A stretch of DNA of 64,000 nt from Sphingopyxis sp. H115 (GTDB lineage Bacteria > Pseudomonadota > Alphaproteobacteria > Sphingomonadales > Sphingomonadaceae), in the NCBI RefSeq assembly GCF_001468465.1, contig NZ_LNSA01000001.1, forward strand, positions 1-64,000, in the 5' to 3' direction. The translations under genes and the position numbers were made by a program. The first letter of the stretch is position 1. Every line of letters begins with the position of its first letter. Below the pieces are notes generated by a model. That model made no database searches. It saw only the letters and a program-made list of their open reading frames with translations, and was not told the origin of the DNA. Shown in pieces: positions 1 to 8,275 of this stretch.

Positions 1-92
1 CTCTTCGTCCAAAGCCACATCAATCCCCAAGCCAAATCACCAGCCGCCATCTTGGCGATCAGATCGACAGCGTCGAGGTGGGGTGCTCGCAT
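1..92 (-). CDS. Possible 5' end of a gene running off the left edge (partial)
   Basis: An ATG at 92 on the minus strand opens a frame that stays open to the window edge. It begins MRAPHLDAVDLIAKMAAG and continues with a Trp/Leu-rich stretch. Thirty codons are too few to assign a family. It overlaps the start of the plus-strand frame at 83 by ten bases, so at most one of the two starts is likely to be right. Confidence 0.2.
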   Translation of the reverse strand, partial: MRAPHLDAVDLIAKMAAGDLAWGLMWLWTK

Positions 93-289
93 CGCTAACG
101 GCCAAAGCGCAACGAATTCGAGAATTGATTGCGCATGTAAAAAGCGCAGCCGTGACAGCGAACGTTGATGTCTCAACTGAAGAATTGAGCGAGTGGGCGC
201 TCTGGGCTGCAGCTCACGCTGATAGTCTTGACCCTCTGATATCTGGGCAATTATTTGAACATCTTCGTGATCCCACGCAATCCGTTTGA
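83..289 (+). CDS. Small unknown protein or C-terminal remnant
   Basis: This is a 68-codon frame from a GTG at 83. The protein is alpha-helical in character, with an Arg/Lys/Ala-rich N-terminal half and an acidic stretch (STEELSEWALWAAAHADSLD) that reads like real protein rather than a shadow frame. The frame is also open upstream to the window edge, but that part (Pro/Arg/Ser-rich) does not look coding. It may therefore be the displaced C-terminus of a longer gene to the left, or a short gene of its own. The family was not recognised. Confidence 0.3.
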   Translation: MLASLTAKAQRIRELIAHVKSAAVTANVDVSTEELSEWALWAAAHADSLDPLISGQLFEHLRDPTQSV

Positions 290-455
290 TCGACGAGGCA
301 ACGCCGTCGCCGCGAGCGGATATCGCGGTTACCGAGCAACTCCTCCGCGGGCATTTCTGGCATCGCCACATTTGAGCGCGAGAAAGCCTGAGGGCAAACT
401 CTCACGCTATGGGATTTGATTGATCGACCGAGTTCCAAATATCATCAATCAAGAG

Positions 456-3113
456 TCATTTTTCGAGAGACAGCATTGGCGCGGTCGTCTTGCATTGGGG
501 GTAAAGCGAACAACCTACAATCGGCCGAAATCGAGCCTTGGGGCGAGCTCTCATCTCTCCTTTGCCGCATGTAGGGCAGCGTGAACCCGGCGACATTGGT
601 TCTTGAAGAGATACTCGGTCGGTTCCTTGGCGGTCGGCCACTTCGTCGGTGCGCCTCTTGTAGTCACACCTGTTGCAGCCGTCGAATACACCATATGGCC
701 CTTGCCGCCGCATTAGGGTGCCGTCTTTACACTTGGGGCAGAATTCAAGCTCGCGGCCCTGAGGGAGGCGTATCTCGATCAGGCCACCCTTGGCCATTTC
801 CGTGAGGAAGCGGGAAGGGTGATCGATGCTGGTGTAGATTCTCACCTGACGTTTCGCTCGCGTCAGCGCGACGTAGAATACGCGACGCTCCTCGGCCATT
901 GGATAATCGTCGCCGGTTGGCATTGCCAAGTGCAGTATCGGGTCGTCGGCGATCTGACTGGGGAATCCATATTCACCCTCGCACGCCGACAAGATGAATA
1001 CATAGTCCGCCTCCAGCCCCTTCGCACCATGTACTGTCTTGAATTCGATGCTCAACCGATCGCCGAAATCCGCTCGCCATTTATCTAGGGCGGCCGGCTC
1101 GTCGCGGCGATAGCGACCAAGTAGAAGCACGGTCACGGCATACTCCAATGCCTTTGACCTTGTGCCCCGATGAAGCTGTTTCAGGTGCCGATAGACGGCC
1201 CGATCACCTTCCTCAGATGAGCTGTAGGCGAAAGCAGCAATCGCCGGTCCGTTATGTCGATTGGTGGTCTGAACAACCTTTTCTAGTTGGCGGGGGTTGG
1301 CGGTGACGAAAGTGCTCGACGCCTCGCATAAGGCCGCGGGGCACCGAAAGGTGGTGGTGAGTTTCAGCTGCGAGGAATATGGAAACGTGGCTGAGAACTC
1401 GGACATCACCGAGATATCCGCTCCGGCAAATCGATTGATGCTCTGCCAATCGTCTCCGACGACACAAAGATGGCCTTGATGATCGGTCTGATCGAGCAGC
1501 GCTTTGAGCAGCCGAAGCCTCGCGTGTGAACTATCTTGGAACTCATCCGAAAAAATCATCATGAAGGGGCTCTTGAAACGGCCGCTCTCCAAATGCTCGG
1601 TCGCTTCGATGAGCATGTCATCGAAATCTATCGAGGAAGTCGCTTCAAGTTGGCGCTCCCATTCTGACGCGATCCGTTCGTATATGGCTATGAATCGGCT
1701 GATCCGATCCGAATTGGCAATTCTTTTGCCCGACGCTTCGATCCGGCGACGCACGTCGCCAATCGACTGAGCTCCACCTTTGATGTGCTGCTGGAATGAT
1801 CGCACAAGCCCTGCTAGATCAGTGTCGCTAATGGGCGCTCGGCCTTTGGCCTGGCGCAAGCCGTCATAGCGAGGCTCGAGGCCCCGCTTAATCAGTTCGG
1901 CTTTTAGGTTTTCAAACCCTTCTCCCGATCTCATCTGATATGATTTCGTTTCGATTAAATCGGTGTTGTGGCGGGAGTGACATTCCCGTTTCCATTCCAC
2001 GCCTTCTCGATAATTTCCGAAGCTTGGCGGCGGATTATCATGTTGATCTAGTGCGAAATGCTCATGGTAAAGCTGGATCTCCGGATAAAAGAAGTCCGGC
2101 CGATATTGCCGCCGATGTTCGGTTCGTGTGTCATGCTCATAATCGCGTTCATAGGCGTAATTCACGCCATGGTAGAAAAGCCAATCGGCGATAAGCCTCT
2201 CTTCCTCACTCTTAACCCATTCGCCATTGGCAGTAAAAATGCTTCCGGCCTTGCTATCGTTCAATTCACTTGCCGTTGGGCTGTCACCTATGTCCCGACC
2301 ATAAACCGTGCGGAAGAAATCCCACTCGATACCGAACCTTGGATCTTCTGTGCGCAATTGGGCCACGATTGAGAGGATTTTGGCGACTTCGCTTTTGTTC
2401 GTTCCGAGCCAGCCAGCGACGCTCGGCTTCTTGTCGTCATTGACTTGAGTGATAATGCTGGATCCGAAACTGTGAAAGGTCTCAACTCGTAATTCGCCAA
2501 TGTGCTCGAACGAGCTAAGCCGCGCTTTGAGCCTCGCTCGAAGCTCTTCGACTGCATCGCGGTTGAAGGCGAGCAGCAGGATTTGGTGCGGAGATGCAAG
2601 GCCTTCGTGCAGCACGTACCCGGTCTTGGCGACCATTGTGGAGGTTTTGCCGGATCCAGCGGCCGCGACAACCTGAACAGCATCATCCATGCAGATGCAT
2701 GCATCGGCCTGTTCATCCGTAAGTGGGTCCTTCTCGACGGTATCGAAAAATGACCTCAGCCTCTTCTTTTGGGCTGCCAGGAAATTGAGGTTATGTTCGC
2801 GAAACTCGTCCAGAAGGTCTCCTGTGAATGTCTGGGCGCTGCGGTCAGCTAATCCGAAACGGGCACTCATGGGATCCGGGGGGAGAGGAAACTCTTCAAG
2901 AATGCGGCTTGCTTTGCTGTACGGAATCCAGCGCTCGCGATCCACTGACGCTGACCATTGTTTTCGCCAAGCCTCCAATTCGTCTGAACGGAGTTGGCTT
3001 TGAGGAGGTAGGCTGATGTGGCCGGCGTCGGCGTTCTTGGTGCGCTTCTTATCTTTGGCGTCGAGCAAAGACCCCACGAGGACGGCACCACCTATAAAAA
3101 GCCACTCAATCAT
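456..3113 (-). CDS. UvrD/HelD-like superfamily 1 DNA helicase with inserted PD-(D/E)XK-like domain and C-terminal zinc ribbons
   Basis: The 885-residue protein carries all superfamily 1A helicase motifs: Walker A AAGSGKT at 151-157, motif II DEFQD at 523-527, motif III GDDWQSINRF near 553-562, motif IV TTTFRCP near 587, motif V KTVHGAKGLEADYVF near 692-706, and motif VI EERRVFYVALTRAKRQ near 741-756. A hydrophobic N-terminus (residues 4-17) could anchor it at the membrane. Between motifs Ic and II sits a domain with YRPDFFYP (337-344), EHF (351-353) and IETK (387-390), the nuclease-like insertion of helicase IV (HelD) proteins. Two Cys4 clusters, CPKC...CNRC (792-816) and CPTC...C...C (846-874), resemble topoisomerase I-type zinc ribbons. 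The Cys4 tail is not part of E. coli HelD and makes this longer than the usual 680 residues. A role in DNA repair or defence is inferred; no partner gene is visible. Confidence 0.88.
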   Translation of the reverse strand: MIEWLFIGGAVLVGSLLDAKDKKRTKNADAGHISLPPQSQLRSDELEAWRKQWSASVDRERWIPYSKASRILEEFPLPPDPMSARFGLADRSAQTFTGDLLDEFREHNLNFLAAQKKRLRSFFDTVEKDPLTDEQADACICMDDAVQVVAAAGSGKTSTMVAKTGYVLHEGLASPHQILLLAFNRDAVEELRARLKARLSSFEHIGELRVETFHSFGSSIITQVNDDKKPSVAGWLGTNKSEVAKILSIVAQLRTEDPRFGIEWDFFRTVYGRDIGDSPTASELNDSKAGSIFTANGEWVKSEEERLIADWLFYHGVNYAYERDYEHDTRTEHRRQYRPDFFYPEIQLYHEHFALDQHDNPPPSFGNYREGVEWKRECHSRHNTDLIETKSYQMRSGEGFENLKAELIKRGLEPRYDGLRQAKGRAPISDTDLAGLVRSFQQHIKGGAQSIGDVRRRIEASGKRIANSDRISRFIAIYERIASEWERQLEATSSIDFDDMLIEATEHLESGRFKSPFMMIFSDEFQDSSHARLRLLKALLDQTDHQGHLCVVGDDWQSINRFAGADISVMSEFSATFPYSSQLKLTTTFRCPAALCEASSTFVTANPRQLEKVVQTTNRHNGPAIAAFAYSSSEEGDRAVYRHLKQLHRGTRSKALEYAVTVLLLGRYRRDEPAALDKWRADFGDRLSIEFKTVHGAKGLEADYVFILSACEGEYGFPSQIADDPILHLAMPTGDDYPMAEERRVFYVALTRAKRQVRIYTSIDHPSRFLTEMAKGGLIEIRLPQGRELEFCPKCKDGTLMRRQGPYGVFDGCNRCDYKRRTDEVADRQGTDRVSLQEPMSPGSRCPTCGKGEMRARPKARFRPIVGCSLYPQCKTTAPMLSLEK

Positions 3114-3239
3114 TTCCTGTCAGCCGCTTTCCGTTACACTGAGCCGATACTGCCGAGAGGATCGGTCGCGACGAGGGTGAATGGCGCCATCGCTCAGAAC
3201 TCGTGCTCACCGGCTTGGTCTTTCTAATCTAGATTCTCG

Positions 3240-3671
3240 TCACTCGCAGCGATGCCCTCGCCAATACCGATCCCAGCGCGCCGCATAGCCGTCGCGGACC
3301 ATCGCGCAGGAGATGTCACCCGATTGCGGCGATACGCAGAAGGCGGCCGTTCGGTTTCCGCCCGCGCCACCGGCCGAACGACACCGCATCGTCGGGCCGG
3401 TGACCGCGACATGCCCGGTTGAGCGCGTGCCGGTGCGCTTGCCGACGAGACCGACCAAGTGATCGCGCGCTGCACGGGGATCGGCGGCGGCGCAGGGATG
3501 GCCGGGGCTGCACGTTCCGTCCATCTCGCGAGCCGCGATGCCCGACAGTCGGACATGCGGCCCTTCGGCGCACCAGATCGGGCCGTCGCCGTCCCATACG
3601 GCGGTCGGGGTGCAGTCGAACGACTGGCCCGACGGGACGATAGAGGCGAGGACTAGAGCTGCGGATAACAT
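3240..3671 (-). CDS. Exported staphylococcal-nuclease-like (thermonuclease family) protein
   Basis: The 143-residue protein has a hydrophobic N-terminus (LSAALVLASIVPSG), followed by the SNase signature region with VWDGDGPIW, VRLSGIAARE and a second half ending in GYAARWDRYWRGHRC. This matches the small secreted thermonuclease-like proteins common in sphingomonads. Several cysteines (CTPT, CAEG, CSPGHPC, MRC, FCV, SCAM, HRC) suggest disulfides, which fits export. The SNase catalytic Arg/Glu set is only partly recognisable, so nuclease activity is uncertain. It lies 126 bases from the helicase start with the same orientation. Confidence 0.65.
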   Translation of the reverse strand: MLSAALVLASIVPSGQSFDCTPTAVWDGDGPIWCAEGPHVRLSGIAAREMDGTCSPGHPCAAADPRAARDHLVGLVGKRTGTRSTGHVAVTGPTMRCRSAGGAGGNRTAAFCVSPQSGDISCAMVRDGYAARWDRYWRGHRCE

Positions 3672-3693
3672 GACGCCTCTATTCCAAGCCTGC

Positions 3694-4854
3694 TCAGATC
3701 ATGCAATCGCGGCGTGTCGCCGTGACCGAACCAAAGGCCGGCCCCTTTGCCTGACCCTTTTCGAACAGGTCGAGATGCACGGTGGCGCCCGCGCCGAGGA
3801 GCGGGCCATTGGTCTCGCAGATCTTGCGGACCAGCTGCCGGCGCCCGCTGTCGGTGAGGATGGCGCCCTTCTGATCGACCGACGCGGTAAGGAGGAGGCG
3901 ATCACCTTGCGCCTCGACCTTCGACACGGTGGTTTTGTCCATGAACGCGAGCGGCGTCGACGTGTCGCGCGCAGTCCTCGCTACTTCCGCCGGCAGATCA
4001 ACCGGCGCGGCAGGTGCGGCAGGTGCCATCGGAATGCCGGCATTGGTCGCGGCTACTTCTGGCGCCACAGGTGCGGCGGCGACCGCCTGTGTGATCGTGA
4101 ACGCCGGTGCGGGCGTCCCCGGCTTCACCAGCCGGAACGAGAAGGGATAGCGTTCGCCATTCCAGTCGAGGTCGATCGTCACGACCTTCGGCAGCTTCTT
4201 GTCCTTGATCTTGGCTAGGACGATCTTGCCGCCATAGCTGTCGTCGGGATCGACGGTCGAAAGCTGGACGACCGAGTTTGCGAGCTCGGCGCGCGTCCGG
4301 TCGAGGCGTTGCTGCACATTATAGATCGCATAGCCGGTACCCGCGGTGATGGCGGTTGCCTGGATCTGGCCGACGACACTCGGTGCGCTGTAATAGCCAT
4401 GATAGGTCGCCCGCGGCGTATAGAATGTGCTGTGATAGGTATCGCGCTGGCTGGCAGCGCCTGCCGCAGCAAGTCCGCCGAGCGCCGCAAGGCCGATCTG
4501 CGTCCACATCGCGCGGTTCTTCGCCTTCTTTTCGAGCTCGTGCCTCGAAAAGACAGGCAATGCTTGGTCGCCGGCCCTGATCGAGAAGTTCGAGATGTCG
4601 ATATTCGCGGGCACATGACCCGCATTATATACGCCGACATAGAAGGCGAGGCTCCCGTGGTCGACGGGCAGCGGCTGAATCTGCACAGAACCCTGGCGGT
4701 TGAAGAGCTCGACCGTCGCAACGCCCTGCTCGTAGCGAACGGTTTCCGCGCCGACCTGCACCGGCTGAACGATGAACTTTTCCTTCGCGGCAGCCTGGCC
4801 GGCTACAGTCAGTGCCATGCTGAACAGGACGATCCCTGCAATATTCCGAGACAT
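3694..4854 (-). CDS. Exported protein of unknown function
   Basis: The 386-residue protein begins with a clear signal peptide (hydrophobic core IVLFSMALTVAGQAAA, likely cleavage after residue 23, AAA-K). A mature beta-rich domain follows (VGAETVRYEQGVATVELFNRQ), then a short Ala/Gly hydrophobic segment near residues 122-133, a Tyr/His-rich stretch (YHSTFYTPRATYHGYY), a coiled-coil-like linker near 175-195 and an Ala/Pro-rich region before a C-terminal domain. The C-terminal RRQLVRKICETNGPLLG and VHLDLFEKG suggest a compact folded domain. No family was recognised. The start is chosen at the ATG with the signal peptide immediately after it. Confidence 0.72.
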   Translation of the reverse strand: MSRNIAGIVLFSMALTVAGQAAAKEKFIVQPVQVGAETVRYEQGVATVELFNRQGSVQIQPLPVDHGSLAFYVGVYNAGHVPANIDISNFSIRAGDQALPVFSRHELEKKAKNRAMWTQIGLAALGGLAAAGAASQRDTYHSTFYTPRATYHGYYSAPSVVGQIQATAITAGTGYAIYNVQQRLDRTRAELANSVVQLSTVDPDDSYGGKIVLAKIKDKKLPKVVTIDLDWNGERYPFSFRLVKPGTPAPAFTITQAVAAAPVAPEVAATNAGIPMAPAAPAAPVDLPAEVARTARDTSTPLAFMDKTTVSKVEAQGDRLLLTASVDQKGAILTDSGRRQLVRKICETNGPLLGAGATVHLDLFEKGQAKGPAFGSVTATRRDCMI

Positions 4855-5162
4855 TGTTACCCCTCCCCGACATCAATCAAGGACGGCGCACCTAGATCCA
4901 ATTGGTTACGGCGAAGAAAACGAGATCGCAGCACTTTCGACTATTTGATCCAAATTGGTGCAGTCCGATTTTGGCGCGACCAAAACTCTCTGCCGCAAAT
5001 CGTCCGGCATCCAGGACGATGTGAGCGGCGTGGTGCGATGCCGTGCCGAAGGTCCAAGGGAAGAGAAGGCGCAGGCTGGCCCTGCGAGAATGATGAAAAA
5101 CATCTGACGCCGGGGCTGCCGAGAGTCCCGGCCCACGGGCTCGCGCAACACGAGTAAGTCCC
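4855..5162. other. Intergenic region between divergent genes with two near-identical AT-rich palindromes
   Basis: This 308-base stretch separates the minus-strand exported protein from the plus-strand gene at 5163. ATCCAATTGGT at 4896-4906 and ATCCAAATTGGT at 4948-4959 are near-palindromes 52 bases apart (start to start). They could be operator half-sites for a regulator of either divergent unit. No convincing coding frame is present. Confidence 0.4.
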
Positions 5163-5762
5163 ATGACGATAATATATTCACCGGACGGCGCAATCGATCT
5201 CATGATCGAGCCGCGCCCGACCATGCTGGGGTGCGTGATCAAGGGCAGCGTCCCGCTGCCGACCGCAACGCGAACCGACATCAGGCTGATGCGCTACCTG
5301 GCATCGCTGATGCACAGTCGCGCGAGCCGCGACGTGCTGAACATGGCGGGCCTGCTTGCCGATAGCCTGTTCATCGAGACGCCTGGCGTCATCGTGCGGG
5401 CAACCGCTTGCGCTTCACCGCTGTTCCTCGGCGAGATGGAGGCCGAAGCGATCGCGACACGGCACCCGGTCCTGCTGCTGCGGCATTCGCAGGGGCAGAC
5501 GGACATTGACGTCACGGTCGACCTCGTTCTTCCCGACGATGGCGATTTGAAATGGTTTCAGGACTATAGGCTGTTCCGCGGCCTCTCGGGCGACAGTTGG
5601 CTCGTGCCCTCGGGCGACGGCTCCTCGGTTCGGTTGCTGCCTCACGGGCTGTTCCTGACGGAGCATGCGCCTTATGCCGACGATTGGGACCGGACCGCCG
5701 GCATTGAGCGCGCGAGCGCGCATCTCGACGCGCACCTTCGCGGAGGCTGGTCATGGCGATGA
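5163..5762 (+). CDS. Unknown protein, first gene of a small accessory operon
   Basis: The 199-residue protein has no recognised domain. A hydrophobic helix-rich N-terminal half (RYLASLMHSRASRDVLNMAG) is followed by an acidic beta-rich part (TDIDVTVDLVLPDDGDLKW) and a C-terminal SERASAHLDAHLRGGW-like end. Its last ten bases overlap the start of the next gene, so the two are probably co-translated. The start at 5163 is the first ATG after the intergenic palindromes. It is the first of a tandem run of small plus-strand genes that extends to about 8.3 kb. Confidence 0.55.
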   Translation: MTIIYSPDGAIDLMIEPRPTMLGCVIKGSVPLPTATRTDIRLMRYLASLMHSRASRDVLNMAGLLADSLFIETPGVIVRATACASPLFLGEMEAEAIATRHPVLLLRHSQGQTDIDVTVDLVLPDDGDLKWFQDYRLFRGLSGDSWLVPSGDGSSVRLLPHGLFLTEHAPYADDWDRTAGIERASAHLDAHLRGGWSWR

Positions 5763-6355
5763 AAAAGCTACCTGCGATCGACGGCCTGGATTTTGTGCCG
5801 GTAGAAGGCGGCAGCGATCCCAATCTCGTTTTCGGTGTGGTCCGGCGCCGGATTGGCAGCGGCCCACTCCAGACCGCTCCCCATTCCGTACACCGGCGCC
5901 TCTCGCCCGGGCGCAAGGCCGACGTCGCGGCGCCATGGGAGCCGTCCTGCTACCGCTGGGACGTGCTGCTCCCGCCGATGGCGCACGACGACTGCCTCGA
6001 TCCGAAGCGCCTCTGCGAAAAATATGAAGAGCAAGCCTTCGAAGGGCAGAAAGATTTGCTCGTCATGATGACGATCCGTTTTCCGGATGCAGACCGGATC
6101 CATGCCATCTGGGAAGACGTGCGCGCATTTGCTCGAGAGCGCCTCTGCCGCGAGCGCAATCTCGCCGTCATCGCCGCCTTCCACCTGCCGGTCCAGATCG
6201 GCTCGACCAATCCGCCGCATGTGCACCTGATGGCCTTGGCGCGTGAACTCAAAGCATACGGCTTTGCGGACTTTGTGCGGCCGTTTGCGGCCGATGCAGG
6301 CAAGGCGATGTTCGCTGCCGAATGGGCCGAATGGCAGGCGCGTCAAGGAGGCTGA
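5753..6355 (+). CDS. MobA/MobL-like protein (relaxase-related His triad), unknown role
   Basis: The 200-residue protein shows FHLPVQIG, PHVHLMALARELKAYGF and an EWAEW end. This spacing resembles the H...PHxH metal-binding core of MobA/MobL relaxases and their degenerate relatives. The N-terminal catalytic tyrosine region of true relaxases is not evident, and the protein is much shorter than a functional relaxase. It overlaps the upstream gene by ten bases. Either a domesticated HUH-type nuclease domain or a structural relic is possible. The assignment rests on motif resemblance only. Confidence 0.45.
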   Translation: MAMKKLPAIDGLDFVPVEGGSDPNLVFGVVRRRIGSGPLQTAPHSVHRRLSPGRKADVAAPWEPSCYRWDVLLPPMAHDDCLDPKRLCEKYEEQAFEGQKDLLVMMTIRFPDADRIHAIWEDVRAFARERLCRERNLAVIAAFHLPVQIGSTNPPHVHLMALARELKAYGFADFVRPFAADAGKAMFAAEWAEWQARQGG

Positions 6356-6488
6356 CGGCCTGCCGCCGACAGCGCGCCGGACCACCGGCGCCGAGAACAG
6401 ACCCGAAAGAATAACGCTCAGCTGTGGCTGGAGCGAATGAAGGAAAGCAGCGGCTGTCCAGCCAGCGCTGCCAAGGAATGGATTACAT

Positions 6489-6956
6489 ATGCCAAAATAC
6501 CCCAACGCGATCGACCGAGCCGAAGAAATGGAAACGCTGAGGGCGGCGCTCGCCATCGTCCGGACCGCCGGGATCGAACTCGACGAAAAGGCGCCGGTCC
6601 TGCCGGCGAAATGCGCGCACTATCTGATCGCGGCCGATGCCGATCTGCTGATCGTTCCTACCGAGTCCTCGGCCGTCGGCGATCATCACGCCGTCGAGGA
6701 CATCATGGGCCTGTCACGCTGCGACGCGCTGATGGTCTATGTTGCGCGGCCGGGGACCGGCAAAAACAGGGCCGTCGTCGACATCGGGATCCACGGTCTC
6801 GTTCCCGTGTGGCACCGCGAATACCGCCTCTGCCTGATCGATCGCGTGCTCCACTTCGTGCCCGATCGGGATGCGAGCAAACCCGCGTTCAAGCTGACCA
6901 GGCGTGGGCTGAAGCAAGCGGCCGATTTCGACGCGCTGAGCGCTGAAGGGATCTGA
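6489..6956 (+). CDS. Unknown protein
   Basis: The 155-residue protein starts MPKYPNAIDRAEEMETLRAA. It has an amphipathic N-terminal helix, a central segment with several hydrophobic strands (CAHYLIAADADLLIVPTESS, DALMVYVARPG), then a conserved-looking VWHREYRLCLIDRVLHFV part. There are no signal peptide or membrane segments, so it is probably cytoplasmic. It lies 133 bases after the MobA/MobL-like gene in the same direction and 43 bases before the next small gene. No family was recognised. Confidence 0.5.
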   Translation: MPKYPNAIDRAEEMETLRAALAIVRTAGIELDEKAPVLPAKCAHYLIAADADLLIVPTESSAVGDHHAVEDIMGLSRCDALMVYVARPGTGKNRAVVDIGIHGLVPVWHREYRLCLIDRVLHFVPDRDASKPAFKLTRRGLKQAADFDALSAEGI

Positions 6957-6999
6957 CCCGCGAAATGCCGGGTTGCACCGAAAATATGAAAAGGAAGAA

Positions 7000-7308
7000 A
7001 TGATGCTGGTAGTGAATATCGAAGTCTGGCCTTGGGGCCGTGAGGAACGGAAGTACAAGATCGGCGAGATCACGGCCGGGAATATCTCGAACGGCCGCAT
7101 CGCAACCTACGAGGTTCGCGTCCAGTGCGATGGTTACGAGCCGGAAGGCGTACCCGCGATCGATGAAGAATTTCTGCTCCGCGATCACGACCGCGGCGCT
7201 GGGTCGCTCGCGCTGATACGTGACGCGCTGCTCGTCGCCGTGCCTCTGCCCGATGGGGCCGCCGGTGGGTCCGACGCCGGCTCTGGGTCGGCCGGGCCGG
7301 ACCTGTGA
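7000..7308 (+). CDS. Small unknown protein
   Basis: Two adjacent ATGs at 7000 and 7003 follow a good ribosome-binding sequence (aaggaag, 6991-6997), so the start is placed here rather than at an upstream GTG-like start. The product of about 102 residues has a beta-rich body (LVVNIEVWPWGREERKYKIG; GRIATYEVRVQCDGYEPEG) and a Gly/Ser/Ala-rich tail. It reads like a small cytoplasmic single-domain protein of unknown family. The next gene begins four bases after its stop. Confidence 0.55.
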   Translation: MMLVVNIEVWPWGREERKYKIGEITAGNISNGRIATYEVRVQCDGYEPEGVPAIDEEFLLRDHDRGAGSLALIRDALLVAVPLPDGAAGGSDAGSGSAGPDL

Positions 7309-7312
7309 GAAA

Positions 7313-7843
7313 ATGGACAAGCACCCCGGTTCCTCGAACTCCAGCTCCGCCGCCAGGACTGCCATCGCACGGTTCGCGCCGGCGAACCGTCGCCGGCTGA
7401 GCGGGGCAAGTCTGCGCACCTTCGTTGTGATCGCCAATCATTGGGGACTGACCGAGAAACAGCGCCGGCTGATCCTCGGCAATCCGGCTCGATCGACCTA
7501 TCAGGGCTGGGTCAAGAAAGCTCGCGAGCATCGGGACATCACGCTGAGCAGCGATATCCTGGTAAGGATTTCGGCGATCTTCGGGATTCATTTAGGTCTG
7601 AGGACGCTCTTCGGCGAGGAGCAAGAAGGCGTCGCATGGCTTCGTCGGCCACATGGTGCTCGGGTTTTCGGAGGAGCAGCGCCCATCGATCTCATCACCG
7701 GCGGAACTCAAGAAGCGCTGATGACCGTACGCCGCTTCATCGATGCTGCACGCGGCGGGCTCTACATGTCCCCGTCCTCAGATGAGGGGGACTGGCCTCC
7801 CTATGACGATAGCGAGATCATATTCGTTGATAGGGAAGAGTGA
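7313..7843 (+). CDS. Xre/MbcA/ParS-type antitoxin (DUF2384 family)
   Basis: The 176-residue product starts at the ATG at 7313, which lies just past the preceding stop and removes an implausible Pro/Cys-rich leader. Residues 35-70 form a helix-turn-helix-like segment (NHWGLTEKQRRLILGNP). Residues 82-151 carry the MbcA/ParS/Xre toxin-binding signature, ending FGGAAPIDLITGG...VRRFIDAARGGLY. These antitoxins normally sit directly before a RES-domain toxin that degrades NAD. No RES-type gene follows here: only a 52-residue minus-strand frame and a 50-residue plus-strand frame come next. The antitoxin is therefore an orphan, or its partner is unrecognised. Confidence 0.75.
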   Translation: MDKHPGSSNSSSAARTAIARFAPANRRRLSGASLRTFVVIANHWGLTEKQRRLILGNPARSTYQGWVKKAREHRDITLSSDILVRISAIFGIHLGLRTLFGEEQEGVAWLRRPHGARVFGGAAPIDLITGGTQEALMTVRRFIDAARGGLYMSPSSDEGDWPPYDDSEIIFVDREE

Positions 7844-7882
7844 TGAGCGCGTCCGCAACGTCGGCCCACGTCCCCTCGTGCA

Positions 7883-8041
7883 TCATGCCGAATCGCGGCG
7901 GAGCTTGCGTGCCATTCGTTCGTGCCTGATCGCCGCTTCGCGAAGCCGGACCGCCAGAAACGGATCGTCGGTCGCGCTCGCTTTCAGGCGGGCGACACGG
8001 GCTAGCTGTTCGTGATAAATGGCGTCGCGTACGGGCTCCAT
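7883..8041 (-). CDS. Small Arg/Ala-rich helical protein (52 residues)
   Basis: This short minus-strand frame has an ATG at 8041 and a stop at 7883-7885. The protein reads MEPVRDAIYHEQLARVAR..., followed by FLAVRLREAAIRHERMARK and a basic tail. Heptad-like Leu/Ala spacing suggests one amphipathic helix or a small coiled coil, the type often seen beside mobile regions in sphingomonads. It lies convergent to the orphan antitoxin gene, 40 bases away. The function is unknown. It is not a simple shadow, since no plus-strand gene covers it. Confidence 0.5.
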   Translation of the reverse strand: MEPVRDAIYHEQLARVARLKASATDDPFLAVRLREAAIRHERMARKLRRDSA

Positions 8042-8122
8042 GTCCGCCCGATATCACAGGCAAATCAACAAATAGCTAAGTGGCGTGGGGTTCATCCTCA
8101 TCGAAGAAACTTGACGATTCAT

Positions 8123-8275
8123 ATGACAAAGATCCCGCCGAACCGTCGAAAGACAGCATATACATCTCTGCGCAAGATCGCCGAGAGGTTGGGCGTTCCC
8201 TTTATCGTCCGTCCACCGGCAAAACCGTCGACGCGAGTTGGAGACGAGGCTGAACTTGCCGATCCGAAAAGTTGA
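8123..8275 (+). CDS. Small basic unknown protein (50 residues)
   Basis: The ATG at 8123 gives a 50-residue protein starting MTKIPPNRRKTAYTSLRKIA and ending in an acidic tail. It is strongly basic in its first half. The upstream extension of the frame to 8012 overlaps the minus-strand gene and does not look coding, so the internal ATG is preferred. The small size and lack of homology make this a tentative gene. Confidence 0.35.
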   Translation: MTKIPPNRRKTAYTSLRKIAERLGVPFIVRPPAKPSTRVGDEAELADPKS

